Part shown: positions 47,066 to 55,558 of the stretch, one piece after another | Layout: every line of letters begins with the position of its first letter | How positions within the stretch are numbered: position 1 is the stretch's first letter | From: Comamonadaceae bacterium G21597-S1 | GTDB lineage: Bacteria > Pseudomonadota > Gammaproteobacteria > Burkholderiales > Burkholderiaceae_C | NCBI GenBank assembly: GCA_027214345.1 | Contig: JAPWHR010000003.1 | Coordinates: 62,001-126,000 of the forward strand | Length of the DNA stretch: 64,000 bases | Reading direction: 5' to 3' | Position numbers and translations under genes: made by a program | The notes under the pieces: model-generated | The model's input: the letters and a program-made list of their open reading frames with translations, nothing else | The model's database searches: none | Told to the model about the DNA's origin: nothing

Positions 47066-47252
47066 GAAGAATCCATTGGTCAGGGGGGAGGAAGATGGTA
47101 ACCCAAGGCCCTTGACCCGACGCCGGGCAAGCCCTTGCGCCGTGCCGCCGCGCGCGCCGGTGCGGGGCGCCCTCGTTTCGCGGTCACAATGGACCGACGC
47201 CAGTGCCAGCGGCGTTGGGCCACGGCAGGCGGACACACACGACAGGAGCGCC

Positions 47253-48533
47253 ATGAAAGTCACGATTCTGGGCAGCGGCGTGATCGGCACCACGTGCGCC
47301 TATTACCTGGCCAAGGCCGGCCACCAGGTCACGGTGCTTGAACGCCAGAGCGCGCCGGCGATGGAGACCAGTTTCGCGAATGCCGGCGAGGTATCGCCCG
47401 GGTATTCAGCGCCCTGGGCCGGTCCGGGGGTACCGCTCAAGGCCGTCAAGTGGATGCTGATGCACCACAGCCCGCTCGTCATCTGGCCGATGCTGGATCC
47501 GGCGATGTGGCGCTGGGGCGCGTCGATGCTGCGCAACTGCACCGAGTCCCGGTACGCGTTGAACAAGGCACGCATGGTGCGGCTGGCCGAATACAGCCGC
47601 GACTGCCTGCGCGAACTGCGCGCCGACACCGGCATCCAGTACGACGAACGCAGCCAGGGCACGCTGCAGCTGTTCCGCACGCAGCAGCAACTCGACGGCA
47701 CCGGCAAGGACATCGAGATCCTCCAGCAATATGGCGTGGCCTACGAACTGCTCGATCGCGCCGGCTACATCGGCGTCGAACCGGCGCTGGCCCATGTCCA
47801 GGAGAAATTCGTCGGCGCGTTGCGCCTGCCAGGCGACGAGACGGGCGACTGCTTCAAGTTCACCCAGCGCCTGGCCGAACTGGCGCAGCGCCTGGGCGCG
47901 AAGTTCCGCTTCGGCGTGAACATCCAGGCCATCCACAGCGATGGCAGCCGCATCACCGGCATCATGACCGACCGCAAGCTCCAGCAGGCGGACTGTTATC
48001 TGGTCGCGCTGGGCAGCCATTCGCCGTTGTTGCTGCGTCCGGTGGGCATTCGCATACCGGTGTACCCGGTCAAGGGTTATTCGATCACCGTGCCGATCGA
48101 GGACACCAGCCGGGCACCCGAGTCGACCATCATGGACGAAACCCACAAGGTTGCGGTGACCCGCCTCGGCGACCGGATACGGGTGGGTGGAACGGCCGAG
48201 CTGGCCGGCTACAGCAACACGCTGCGCGAGGCGCGGCGCGGTACCCTGAACCATGTGCTGACCGACCTGTTCCCAGGGGCCGGTGACGTCGCCAAGGGCC
48301 AGTTCTGGTCCGGCCTGCGTCCGATGACCCCGGACGGGACACCAGTGGTCGGCGACTCGATCTATCCCAACCTCTACCTGGCCACCGGCCACGGAACCCT
48401 GGGCTGGACCATGGCCGCCGGCACCGGCCGCGTGATGGCCGACCTGGTATCGGGTCGTGCGCCCGAGATCGACATGGACGGGCTGACGGCCGCCCGGTAC
48501 CGCCAGGGCGCGCCGCGCCGGCACATGGCCTGA
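47253..48533 (+). CDS. dadA: D-amino-acid dehydrogenase small subunit
   Basis: A 426-residue FAD enzyme of the DadA/DAO family. It oxidises D-amino acids such as D-alanine to keto acids and feeds electrons to the membrane chain. The FAD-binding GSGVIGT begins at residue 7, and [20 protein letters not shown] near residue 45, [20 protein letters not shown] near 205 and [19 protein letters not shown] near 385 are diagnostic. ATG 47253 follows GACAGGAG. The alanine racemase gene that often neighbours dadA is 18 kb away here. Confidence 0.95.
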   Translation: MKVTILGSGVIGTTCAYYLAKAGHQVTVLERQSAPAMETSFANAGEVSPGYSAPWAGPGVPLKAVKWMLMHHSPLVIWPMLDPAMWRWGASMLRNCTESRYALNKARMVRLAEYSRDCLRELRADTGIQYDERSQGTLQLFRTQQQLDGTGKDIEILQQYGVAYELLDRAGYIGVEPALAHVQEKFVGALRLPGDETGDCFKFTQRLAELAQRLGAKFRFGVNIQAIHSDGSRITGIMTDRKLQQADCYLVALGSHSPLLLRPVGIRIPVYPVKGYSITVPIEDTSRAPESTIMDETHKVAVTRLGDRIRVGGTAELAGYSNTLREARRGTLNHVLTDLFPGAGDVAKGQFWSGLRPMTPDGTPVVGDSIYPNLYLATGHGTLGWTMAAGTGRVMADLVSGRAPEIDMDGLTAARYRQGAPRRHMA

Positions 48534-48628
48534 ATCATGGCAGCGGCCGGGGCTGCCGAAACATTACCGACGAGTCTGCTATTGACAATTGCGTCCAGTT
48601 CTTGAACCGAGGCGGCTAAAATCGCCGC

Positions 48629-49285
48629 ATGCATACCAGTGTCGCCCCCCGCGTGTCGTTCAAGGCACAAATGCTCAAGGTTCGCGAAGACGCCATCATC
48701 CAGGCGGTCAACCGCCTGCTGGCGGAAAAAGGCTTCGACGCGATGACGGTCGACGAGGTCGCCGCCCGCGTCGGCATTGCCAAGGCCAGCCTGTACAAGC
48801 ACTTCCCCAGCAAGGAGGACCTGGCCGCCGCGGCCATGGTGCGGGTCATGCGCCAGGCGCAAGCGTATTGCGCCGGCCTGTCCGATGACGACCCGCCGCT
48901 GGAGAACCTGCGGGCGGTCACGCGCTGGACGATGCAGCTCAAGCTCGCCGGCGACATGCCGTCGTTGCCGAGCCAGAATTCCTCGCTGCGATCGGCGCTG
49001 ATGGCAAACCGGGAATACATGGACGGCCTGATCGAGGTCAGCGACCGCCTCGGCGCATGGATCGAGGCGGCACAGGCCGACGGCAGCATCAGCAACCGCC
49101 TGCCGGCCATCGCCGTGTTGTACACGCTGTATGCCAGGGCCTGCGACCCGGTACTGGAGTTCCTGAAGATGGGTGGCCAATACCAGGACGACGAGATCAT
49201 CGAACTGGTGATGAGCACCTGCTTCGACGGACTCAACGCCCGGTCACAGGCACCGGACGAAACCCCGGCACGCGCCGTGCACTGA
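48629..49285 (+). CDS. TetR-family regulator
   Basis: A 218-residue regulator. Residues 17-65 form the TetR helix-turn-helix with VDEVAARVGIAKASLYKHFPSKEDL. The C-terminal ligand-binding part is all-helical and has no recognisable effector site. It is the only gene between dadA (96 bases upstream) and the convergent uspA-like gene. A TTGACA box at 48582 could be a -35 element, but no good -10 follows at normal distance. Its target genes and ligand are unknown. Confidence 0.9.
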   Translation: MHTSVAPRVSFKAQMLKVREDAIIQAVNRLLAEKGFDAMTVDEVAARVGIAKASLYKHFPSKEDLAAAAMVRVMRQAQAYCAGLSDDDPPLENLRAVTRWTMQLKLAGDMPSLPSQNSSLRSALMANREYMDGLIEVSDRLGAWIEAAQADGSISNRLPAIAVLYTLYARACDPVLEFLKMGGQYQDDEIIELVMSTCFDGLNARSQAPDETPARAVH

Positions 49286-49311
49286 CGCCCGGGCGCCAGC
49301 CCGCGCCGGCC

Positions 49312-49734
49312 TCAGCGCACCAGCAGCACCGGCACGCTGCAATGCGCAAGCACCTTGGTGGCGACCGAGCCCATCACGAGGTTGCCCAAGGCGCCATGGC
49401 CGTGCGAGCCCATCACCAGCAGGTCGAACTTGCCGGCATCGGCGAACTTGGCGATCTGTTCGGCCGCATGACCGACCTTCCACGCGGTCTTGGCGTCGAT
49501 GTCATGGCGGATCAGGAACTTGGTGACCGGTGACAACACCCGTTCGGCTTCGTCGAGCTGATACTGATCGATCACGTCCTTGCCCAGCGCCGCGCGCGCA
49601 CGCGGCGGTATGGCTGGCTGGACGGTGAACAGCGTGAAGCTGTTGTCTCCGCCGAAGGTTTCCTTGTGCGTCACGAGGTACGCGAGCATCTTCTTGGTAT
49701 AGGCGCTGCCGTCGACAGCAAGCAGGATCTTCAT
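49312..49734 (-). CDS. Universal stress protein UspA family
   Basis: A 140-residue cytoplasmic UspA-family protein. The nucleotide-binding motif GSHGHGALGNLVMGSVAT fits G-x2-G-x9-G-S, so it should bind ATP, as the UspFG/MJ0577 branch does. It opens with MKILLAVDGSAYTKKML. The family is induced by stress and growth arrest. It is a single gene, convergent with the TetR gene and 61 bases from the end of the metallophosphoesterase gene. Confidence 0.93.
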   Translation of the reverse strand: MKILLAVDGSAYTKKMLAYLVTHKETFGGDNSFTLFTVQPAIPPRARAALGKDVIDQYQLDEAERVLSPVTKFLIRHDIDAKTAWKVGHAAEQIAKFADAGKFDLLVMGSHGHGALGNLVMGSVATKVLAHCSVPVLLVR

Positions 49735-49798
49735 GTGCGTACTCCTCTCATTGATGGCTCCAGTCTATGCTGCACCGGCGGTTCGACCTTGACGAACA

Positions 49799-50638
49799 TC
49801 AAGCGCCGGCGCGAGCCCGAGTATCGAGCATGATGCAGGCGGCGCCCTGGAATGCGGCCTGTTCGTTTTTGCGCGCGTATCCCAGCGGATTGGCCACGAC
49901 GCGGCAACCGTTGTGCACATAGTCGCTGGGTGCGTGCAAATGGCCGTGCAGCCACAGGTCGGCCCGATGGAGCAGCTCGTCGAGCGCGTTGCAGAAACCC
50001 GCGGTACCCGGCGTCAGCCCATAACGCGGGTCCGCGCTGCGCAGGCTCGGCGCGAAATGCGTCACGACCACGGTCGGGCCCGGATGCGGCTGGGCCAGTG
50101 CCGCACGCAGCCACTGTTGGCACGACAAGCCCAGCTCGCGCACCTCCTGGGCCAGCATCGGCATGGCCCGGCGCAGGCTGCTGTTCTTGCGCAGATAGTA
50201 GTTGGCAGCCCGGAACGCCTTGTCGCGTGCGCGCAACTGCTGCGCCAGCGTCGCGCCCGGATCGTCCGGCCCGGGCGACAAGGCATCGAAATCGGTCCAC
50301 AAGGTGGTTCCGACGAATCGCACGCCGTCGATCTGCACTACCTCGCGCTCCAGCCACACCATGCCCAGCCGCTCGCAGGTGTCGCGCAGCCGGGCATGCG
50401 TGGCGTCGAAGTCCAGGCTGTCGTATTCATGGTTGCCGGGCAGGAACAGCACCGGCGTGGGCCAGCCTTGCAACGGCGAGAAGCGGGCCAGGCCGAAGTC
50501 CGCGTCTGCCAGCAAGGATCCGCTTTGGTAGGAGCCGATGTCGCCGGCGAGTACGAGCAGGTCGGCGCCGGGGGCCGGCTGCGGCACGAAATGGGGATGG
50601 GCCTCCAGGTGCAGGTCGGAAAGCAACTGGATCTTCAT
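49799..50638 (-). CDS. Calcineurin-like metallophosphoesterase
   Basis: A 279-residue metallophosphoesterase. The metal-binding motifs of the fold are present in order: LLSDLHLEAH (D8, H10), VLAGDIGSYQ near residue 31, LPGNHEYDS near 68, VVTHFAPS near 195 and LHGHLHAPSDY near 235. The phosphatase or phosphodiesterase substrate is unknown. ATG 50638 overlaps the end of the LysR gene in an ATGA junction, so it is cotranscribed with the regulator. The coding frame stays open far upstream into the LysR gene, but the family start is clear at 50638. Confidence 0.9.
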   Translation of the reverse strand: MKIQLLSDLHLEAHPHFVPQPAPGADLLVLAGDIGSYQSGSLLADADFGLARFSPLQGWPTPVLFLPGNHEYDSLDFDATHARLRDTCERLGMVWLEREVVQIDGVRFVGTTLWTDFDALSPGPDDPGATLAQQLRARDKAFRAANYYLRKNSSLRRAMPMLAQEVRELGLSCQQWLRAALAQPHPGPTVVVTHFAPSLRSADPRYGLTPGTAGFCNALDELLHRADLWLHGHLHAPSDYVHNGCRVVANPLGYARKNEQAAFQGAACIMLDTRARAGA

Positions 50639-51609
50639 GGCGCCATCGCGAGGATGCGCGCAGGCACGGCACGCATGACTGCATCGCGCAACCAGCGGTG
50701 TGCGCTGCTGGTGTCCTGCCGGTTGTGCCACAACGCATCGACATGCACCGCCGGCACCTCGAGCGGCAATGCGCGCGCCACCAGCCGCTGTGGTTCGTCG
50801 GCCAATTCCAGAAAATGGCGGGGCAACACGGTCAGCAGATCGCACTCCGCCACCACCCGCGCCGCCGTGAAGAACTGGTTCACCGTCAGCACGATGCGCC
50901 GGGTTCGGCCGCGCGACTGCAGCGCCTCGTCGATGAAACCGAAAGGCCTGCCGCCAAAACTCACCAACATGTGGCGCGCGGCGCAGAACCGGTTCAGGGT
51001 CAGCGGACCGCTGGCCAGCGGATGACCGGCGCGCATGACACAGACATATTCGGTCGCATACACGCGCTGGTGCAGGTAGGACACCGCCTTGCCGACCTGG
51101 GCCCGGGCCCCCAGGTCGGACAACACGGCCGGGAAATGGCCGATGGCCAGGTCGATCGCCTCCTCGTCCAGAAGCTTGCGCGGATCGCGCGTAGCCAGAG
51201 GCACGACACGCAGCGACGCTTTCGGCGCTTCGGTTTCGATCAGGGCGACCAGTTTCGGCACCAGTTCGGCCGCGGTCGCGTCGGCCATGGCCAGCACGAA
51301 TTCGTTGTCCGCGTCGGCCGGCACGAAGCCATCGGGCGCCAGCGATTGCTGCAGCTGCCGCAAGGAATCGCGCACCGCGGGCCACAAGCCCAGCGCCCGG
51401 GGCGTCGGCGCAACACCTTGCCCGCTGCGCCGCACCAACTCGTCGCCCAGCGCGAGCCGCAGGCGGCTCAGCGCATTGCTGACCGCCGGTTGCGTCAACG
51501 ACAGGCTGCGCGCGGCCCGCGTCAGGCTGCGCTCCTCCATGACGGCGTCGAAGACCCGCAACAGATTGAGGTCCAGCGTCCGGAAATTGAGACCGCTTGT
51601 CTGGGGCAT
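50635..51609 (-). CDS. LysR-family regulator
   Basis: A 324-residue LysR-type regulator. The N-terminal helix-turn-helix covers residues 11-70, with LNLLRVFDAVMEERSLTRAARSL and QPAVSNALSRLR, and the rest is a periplasmic-binding-like effector domain. RTLDLNLLRVF and DLAIGHFP are typical of the NodD/NahR/LinR branch, which responds to aromatic or organic acids. It is divergent from two small membrane-protein genes and overlaps the downstream metallophosphoesterase gene by 4 bases. The short palindrome at 51673-51686 in the space between may be its binding site. Confidence 0.92.
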   Translation of the reverse strand: MPQTSGLNFRTLDLNLLRVFDAVMEERSLTRAARSLSLTQPAVSNALSRLRLALGDELVRRSGQGVAPTPRALGLWPAVRDSLRQLQQSLAPDGFVPADADNEFVLAMADATAAELVPKLVALIETEAPKASLRVVPLATRDPRKLLDEEAIDLAIGHFPAVLSDLGARAQVGKAVSYLHQRVYATEYVCVMRAGHPLASGPLTLNRFCAARHMLVSFGGRPFGFIDEALQSRGRTRRIVLTVNQFFTAARVVAECDLLTVLPRHFLELADEPQRLVARALPLEVPAVHVDALWHNRQDTSSAHRWLRDAVMRAVPARILAMAP

Positions 51610-51672
51610 CAGCAGCTACTCATCATCAACATGAATGACTTGTATCACAAATATAAAGTTGAATCGCACTAG

Positions 51673-51686
51673 TATTAACCCTAATA
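51673..51686. promoter_or_regulatory. Candidate LysR binding palindrome
   Basis: TATTAACCCTAATA is an inverted repeat (TATTA, four bases, TAATA) in an AT-rich patch between the LysR gene and the divergent small membrane-protein gene. Such a site could control both transcripts. It is a match by shape only. Confidence 0.4.
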
Positions 51687-51733
51687 TCCCGGTATGCGCT
51701 GCATGGGTGGCGCAACAAGGAAGGTAAATCATC

Positions 51734-52237
51734 ATGACCAGTTTCGTTCAACCCGAATTCCCCCGCGTCCATGGAGGCGCCGTCCGCTTCGCCGGCGTCC
51801 TGGAGCGGGCGCAAACGGCGCTGGCCCATCTGCGCAAGCCGGCCGGCATGGCCAGTGCACTGATCGCCGGCGGTCTCGCCGCCGTGATCGTCGTGGCCGA
51901 GCAGGTCGTCAGTGCCTGGACCGATGGGCATTTGCTGGTCGCCTGGATCGCCATGTGGGTGATCGTATTCAGCCTGCTGGCAATCTTCTCCGACGCCATC
52001 CGCGCCTGGCCGCAGCAATGGCAGGCGCGGATGCAGGCCCGTCGTCAGGCCGCCCGCCTGCGTGCCGCCGACGCGCGCACCTGGTCGGCCGCCGTGGCGG
52101 ACCCGCGCCTGATGGCCGAGCTCGACAACGCATTGTTGCGCGCCCAGCGGGACGCAGAGGAAAAGGGACAACCGGTGCCGCATTGGCAATTCGCCGGCCA
52201 GCGTGCCCGCGCCGCGTCGCGGACTCACCTGGGATGA
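51734..52237 (+). CDS. Small membrane protein, paralog 1
   Basis: A 167-residue protein with two membrane helices (about residues 40-60 and 66-86) and a basic, Arg/Ala-rich cytoplasmic tail that contains AVADPRLMAELDNALLRAQRDAE. I recognise no named family. It is followed, with an ATGA overlap, by a second protein of the same plan whose tail has LALSDPRMMTDLLAAID, so the two look like ancient tandem paralogs. An AAGGAAGGT site stands before the start. The LysR gene is divergent and could regulate the pair. Confidence 0.75.
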   Translation: MTSFVQPEFPRVHGGAVRFAGVLERAQTALAHLRKPAGMASALIAGGLAAVIVVAEQVVSAWTDGHLLVAWIAMWVIVFSLLAIFSDAIRAWPQQWQARMQARRQAARLRAADARTWSAAVADPRLMAELDNALLRAQRDAEEKGQPVPHWQFAGQRARAASRTHLG

Positions 52238-52809
52238 ACACCATGATTCGTGATTCCACGCACATGGCGTTGCCCGCCGCCATCGGCCGTCCGGCATCGC
52301 ATCCGATGTCCCGCCTGACCGTGGTCTCGGTGGTGCTGGCCCTGTTCGCGGGGCCGGCCGCGGCCGAGGCGTCGAATGCCGTCGTCATCGATTTCGACCA
52401 GGGTCGGCTGATCCTGGGTTGGCTCGCCCTGTGGCTGGTCGCAGCCCTGACCTTCGGGCTGTGTGCGGACCGGCGGATCCAGCTGATGACCCGCCTGGCC
52501 AACTACCTGGAGCATCGCGCCCGCCAACGTGCCAGCGCGCGTGCCGACGCCCAGCTGCGCGAACTGGCCCTGAGCGATCCGCGCATGATGACGGACCTGC
52601 TCGCCGCCATCGACCGTGGCCAGGCGCTGCAGGCACAGGCCATCGACATGGCGACGGGCGACACGGAAACCCTCGTCCCTGCGCCGGCCGTCACGGCAAA
52701 ACCGGCACGCGCGCCAGCCACGGCGCCCGGCCGGCCACGGCCCGCACGCGGCTTCCGGGCCGCTCCGCTGCCGGGCCTGCCCAGCCACCTGCAATACCTG
52801 CCGGGCTGA
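52234..52809 (+). CDS. Small membrane protein, paralog 2
   Basis: A 191-residue protein that starts in the overlap with the previous gene. It has hydrophobic helices near residues 27-43 and 58-76, then an Arg-rich stretch RARQRASARADAQLRELALSD, and a long Ala/Pro tail. The matching DPRMM/DPRLM motif after the second helix in both proteins supports a shared origin. No enzyme or transport motif is seen. A perfect bidirectional terminator follows 57 bases after its stop, so the pair forms a complete two-gene transcription unit. Confidence 0.75.
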   Translation: MNTMIRDSTHMALPAAIGRPASHPMSRLTVVSVVLALFAGPAAAEASNAVVIDFDQGRLILGWLALWLVAALTFGLCADRRIQLMTRLANYLEHRARQRASARADAQLRELALSDPRMMTDLLAAIDRGQALQAQAIDMATGDTETLVPAPAVTAKPARAPATAPGRPRPARGFRAAPLPGLPSHLQYLPG

Positions 52810-52865
52810 CCCCCAACAGGGCACCAGCCGACATCCGTACGCATGCGGAGTCGCTGTCCACCCGG

Positions 52866-52895
52866 AAAAAAGGCCACCGAACGGTGGCCTTTTTT
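52866..52895. terminator. Bidirectional intrinsic terminator
   Basis: Six A, the stem GGCCACC/GGTGGCC with loop GAAC, and six T: the structure works in both directions and separates the small membrane-protein genes from the convergent pckG gene, whose stop codon is 18 bases away. Confidence 0.95.
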
Positions 52896-52912
52896 CATGG
52901 CGGGGTTGCCGC

Positions 52913-54832
52913 TCAAGCCGCCAACCGGGTCGCGATGCGCTTGCGGGTTTCCGGCAACTGTGGCGGCAAGTGGTGCTCGAGCTGGGCGAACAGCTCGGCA
53001 TGCAGCCCGAGCTCTGCCGTCCATGCCGCGGTGTCGATGCTGGTGACGTCCGCGAACTGTGCCGGCGTGAAATCGAGCCCGGACCAGTTCAGCTCGGCAT
53101 AGGCCGGGCTGATGCCGAACACGTGTTCGGTCCCCGCGCAACGACCCTCGATCCGGTCGATCATCCAGGTGAGCACACGCATGTTCTCGCCGTATCCGGG
53201 CCAGACGAACTTGCCATCGGGGCCCTTGCGGAACCAGTTCGTGGTGTAGATGCGCGGCAGCTTCGCGCCCGCGGCCGCCAGCTTCTCGCCCATCTGCAGC
53301 CAGTGCTGGAAATAGTCGCTCATGTTGTAGCCCATGAACGGCAGCATCGCGAACGGGTCGCGCCGCACGACGCCTTGCTGCCCCGCGGCCGCAGCGGTCG
53401 TCTCGGAGCCCATCGTGGCGGCCATGTAGACCCCTTCGACCCAGTTGCGCGCCTCGGTGATCAAAGGCACCGTGGTGGAGCGGCGGCCGCCGAAGATAAA
53501 GGCGTCGATCGCCACGCCCGACGGGTCGTCCCAGGCCGGGTCGAGCGCCGGGTTGTTGGTGGCGGCCACCGTGAAGCGGGCGTTCGGATGGGCGGCCGGC
53601 TTGCGCTTGCCGCCGACGCCGTTCTCCAGCGCGATCTGCGGCGTCCAGTCCTTGCCTTGCCAGTCGATCAGGTGTTCCGGAATCGTGCCGGTGTCCTCTT
53701 CCATGCCTTCCCACCAGACGTCGCCGTCATCGGTCAGAGCCACATTGGTGAAGATCACACCGCGTTGGAGGCTGGCCATGCAGTTCGGGTTGGTACGCAT
53801 GCTGGTGCCCGGCGCGACGCCGAAATAACCCGCCTCCGGGTTGATCGCGTACAGGCGGCCGTCCGCATGGGGCTTGATCCATGCGATGTCGTCGCCGATG
53901 GTCGTGACTTTCCAGCCTTCGAAGGCCTTGGGTGGCACCATCATTGAAAAATTGGTCTTGCCACAGGCGCTGGGGAAGGCCGCCGCGACATGGTATTTCT
54001 TGCCTTGCGGGTTCTGCACACCCAGGATCAGCATGTGCTCGGCCAGCCAGCCGGTCGCGTCATCGGCGGCGGCGGCCCGGCCCATGGTGGAGGCGATGCG
54101 CAGCGCAAAACACTTCTTGCCCAGCAGCGCATTGCCGCCGTAACCCGAACCGTAGGACCAGATCTCACGCGTCTGCGGATAGTGCACGATGTACTTGGTC
54201 TTGTTGCACGGCCAGGCCACGTCCTGCTGGCCCGGCGACAGCGGTGCACCGACCGAATGCACGCAGGGCACGAAGGAGCCTTCCTCCCCCAGCACGTCAT
54301 ACACCGCACGCCCCATGCGCGTCATGATCTTCATGTTGACGACGACATACGGGCTGTCGGACAACTCGATGCCGATGTGCGCGATGTGCGAACCGATCGG
54401 GCCCATCGAGAACGGCACCACGTACATGGTGCGGCCCCGCATGCAACCGGCAAACAGGCCCGGCGTGCCGTCGGCCTGGCCATGCTGCAGCACGGCGCGC
54501 ATCTGCGCGGGCTCCATCCAGTTGTTGGTCGGGCCGGCCTCTTCCTTGGTCGGCGCGCAGATGAAGGTGCGGTCCTCGACCCGGGCCACGTCGCTCGGGT
54601 CGGACCAGGCCAAGTAGGAGTCGGGCCGCTTGGCCGGGTTGAGTTTTCGGAAGGTGCCGGCGTCCACCAGTTGCTGGCACATGCGGTCGTATTCCGCATC
54701 GGATCCGTCGCACCACACGACCTTGTCGGGCAGGGTCAGGGACGCGACCTCCGCAACCCAGGCGATCAGGGCCTTGTTCTTCACATAGGCGGGTGGATTG
54801 AGCACCACCGCCGGTTCGGCACGTGTATTCAT
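52913..54832 (-). CDS. pckG: Phosphoenolpyruvate carboxykinase (GTP)
   Basis: A 639-residue GTP-dependent PEP carboxykinase, which makes phosphoenolpyruvate from oxaloacetate for gluconeogenesis. The kinase loop [12 protein letters not shown], with its reactive cysteine near residue 290, identifies the GTP type rather than the ATP type. [19 protein letters not shown] near residue 318 and [22 protein letters not shown] near 534 are also characteristic. The start ATG 54832 is preceded by CTGGAG. An inverted repeat of 54 bases lies only 28 bases before the start, inside the likely mRNA leader. The enzyme fits growth on organic and aromatic acids, such as those handled by the hpa cluster. Confidence 0.97.
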   Translation of the reverse strand: MNTRAEPAVVLNPPAYVKNKALIAWVAEVASLTLPDKVVWCDGSDAEYDRMCQQLVDAGTFRKLNPAKRPDSYLAWSDPSDVARVEDRTFICAPTKEEAGPTNNWMEPAQMRAVLQHGQADGTPGLFAGCMRGRTMYVVPFSMGPIGSHIAHIGIELSDSPYVVVNMKIMTRMGRAVYDVLGEEGSFVPCVHSVGAPLSPGQQDVAWPCNKTKYIVHYPQTREIWSYGSGYGGNALLGKKCFALRIASTMGRAAAADDATGWLAEHMLILGVQNPQGKKYHVAAAFPSACGKTNFSMMVPPKAFEGWKVTTIGDDIAWIKPHADGRLYAINPEAGYFGVAPGTSMRTNPNCMASLQRGVIFTNVALTDDGDVWWEGMEEDTGTIPEHLIDWQGKDWTPQIALENGVGGKRKPAAHPNARFTVAATNNPALDPAWDDPSGVAIDAFIFGGRRSTTVPLITEARNWVEGVYMAATMGSETTAAAAGQQGVVRRDPFAMLPFMGYNMSDYFQHWLQMGEKLAAAGAKLPRIYTTNWFRKGPDGKFVWPGYGENMRVLTWMIDRIEGRCAGTEHVFGISPAYAELNWSGLDFTPAQFADVTSIDTAAWTAELGLHAELFAQLEHHLPPQLPETRKRIATRLAA

Positions 54833-54860
54833 CGAAAACTCCAGAGATAAGAAACCTGTC

Positions 54861-54914
54861 TTTTCAAAGCGTGCCGGCCGGCGGACACCCGCCGGCCGGC
54901 ACGCGCTTTGAAAA
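54861..54914. repeat. Large inverted repeat in the pckG leader
   Basis: A 14-base arm GTGCCGGCCGGCGG and its complement flank ACAC, and after a two-base bulge the outer arms TTTTCAAAGC and GCTTTGAAAA extend the stem to 24 base pairs. It lies 28 bases before the pckG start. The A and T tracts are part of the stem, so it is not a standard terminator in either direction. It may be an attenuator-like structure, an mRNA stabiliser or a protein site. Confidence 0.8.
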
Positions 54915-55298
54915 AACGGCTCTGTCGATGGAGGCGACGGTGGGTCGCTCGCACCGCACAGCGGTCGATGCGGTGCGGATCTCGCACGCGTCGATGGCGC
55001 CGCATGGCAAAAAAGGCCGCCCTTGGGAGACGACCCTTGTGTCGATTCTATGAATCCAAACCGCCTTCAGCGAGCAAAAGCGGTCAAACGTTATGCAAAG
55101 CACGCATTGGGTTATGCATCGTCTTCAGGGCAGCCGTGCAGGGACTGCGGCAACGAGCCGCGCGACATCCGCCACGCGAACGCGCGGATCAGACCAGGAA
55201 CCGGGGGGGAGGGGGAGATGGGGAGCGGTCATCCCCGGCTGACGGACCGGGGCGACCTGCGCAGCAAGACGGCGCGCGGGTGGGGCGGCGCGCGGCCG
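54915..55298. other. Gene-free stretch upstream of pckG
   Basis: I see no gene that can be supported in these 384 bases. The part nearest pckG may contain its promoter, but no clear -35/-10 pair was found. The other half has a G-rich run (55203-55223) and two runs of A that may matter for structure. Short open frames on both strands are not protein-like. Confidence 0.6.
55203..55223 (+). other. G-rich run, possible G-quadruplex
   Basis: Seven G, A, five G, AGAT and four G follow closely on the + strand, enough for four G-tracts of at least three. It lies downstream (on the minus strand) of the 46-residue protein gene and upstream of pckG. The sequence fits a G-quadruplex motif; whether it folds is unknown. 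Confidence 0.5.
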
Positions 55299-55439
55299 TC
55301 AGGCCATGAACACTGCGATGAAGGCCAGCAGGAAGATCAGCACGCCGCCCGCCACCGGCAGCACCAGCGGCATGTAGGGCACGATCTTCTCGACCGGATC
55401 ATCGGACGGGGTGTCATGCTGGGTGGGGCTTGCGGACAT
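55299..55439 (-). CDS. Small single-helix membrane protein (46 residues)
   Basis: A complete small gene not easily caught by length filters. ATG 55439 has AAGGAA at a good distance and the protein begins MSASPTQHD, followed by an acidic linker and one long hydrophobic helix (about residues 23-45) ending in VFMA. It looks like a small inner-membrane protein with an outside or cytoplasmic acidic head. I recognise no family. It stands alone between pckG and the next minus-strand gene, about 120 bases away. Confidence 0.65.
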   Translation of the reverse strand: MSASPTQHDTPSDDPVEKIVPYMPLVLPVAGGVLIFLLAFIAVFMA

Positions 55440-55558
55440 GGGATTCCTTGTTGGCGGTTGCGCGAATGACGGACGATTTTATCCCCATCGTCGGGCCGCC
55501 CATCGATCGCCCCGCGGCAAGGCGGGTAGAGCCGGCCGCCGCGCGCCCGAGCAGGAGC

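Noticed and set aside
48582-48622. TTGACA and TAAAAT boxes before the TetR gene as a sigma-70 promoter
   Set aside because: The spacing between the boxes is 29 bases, too long for a normal promoter.
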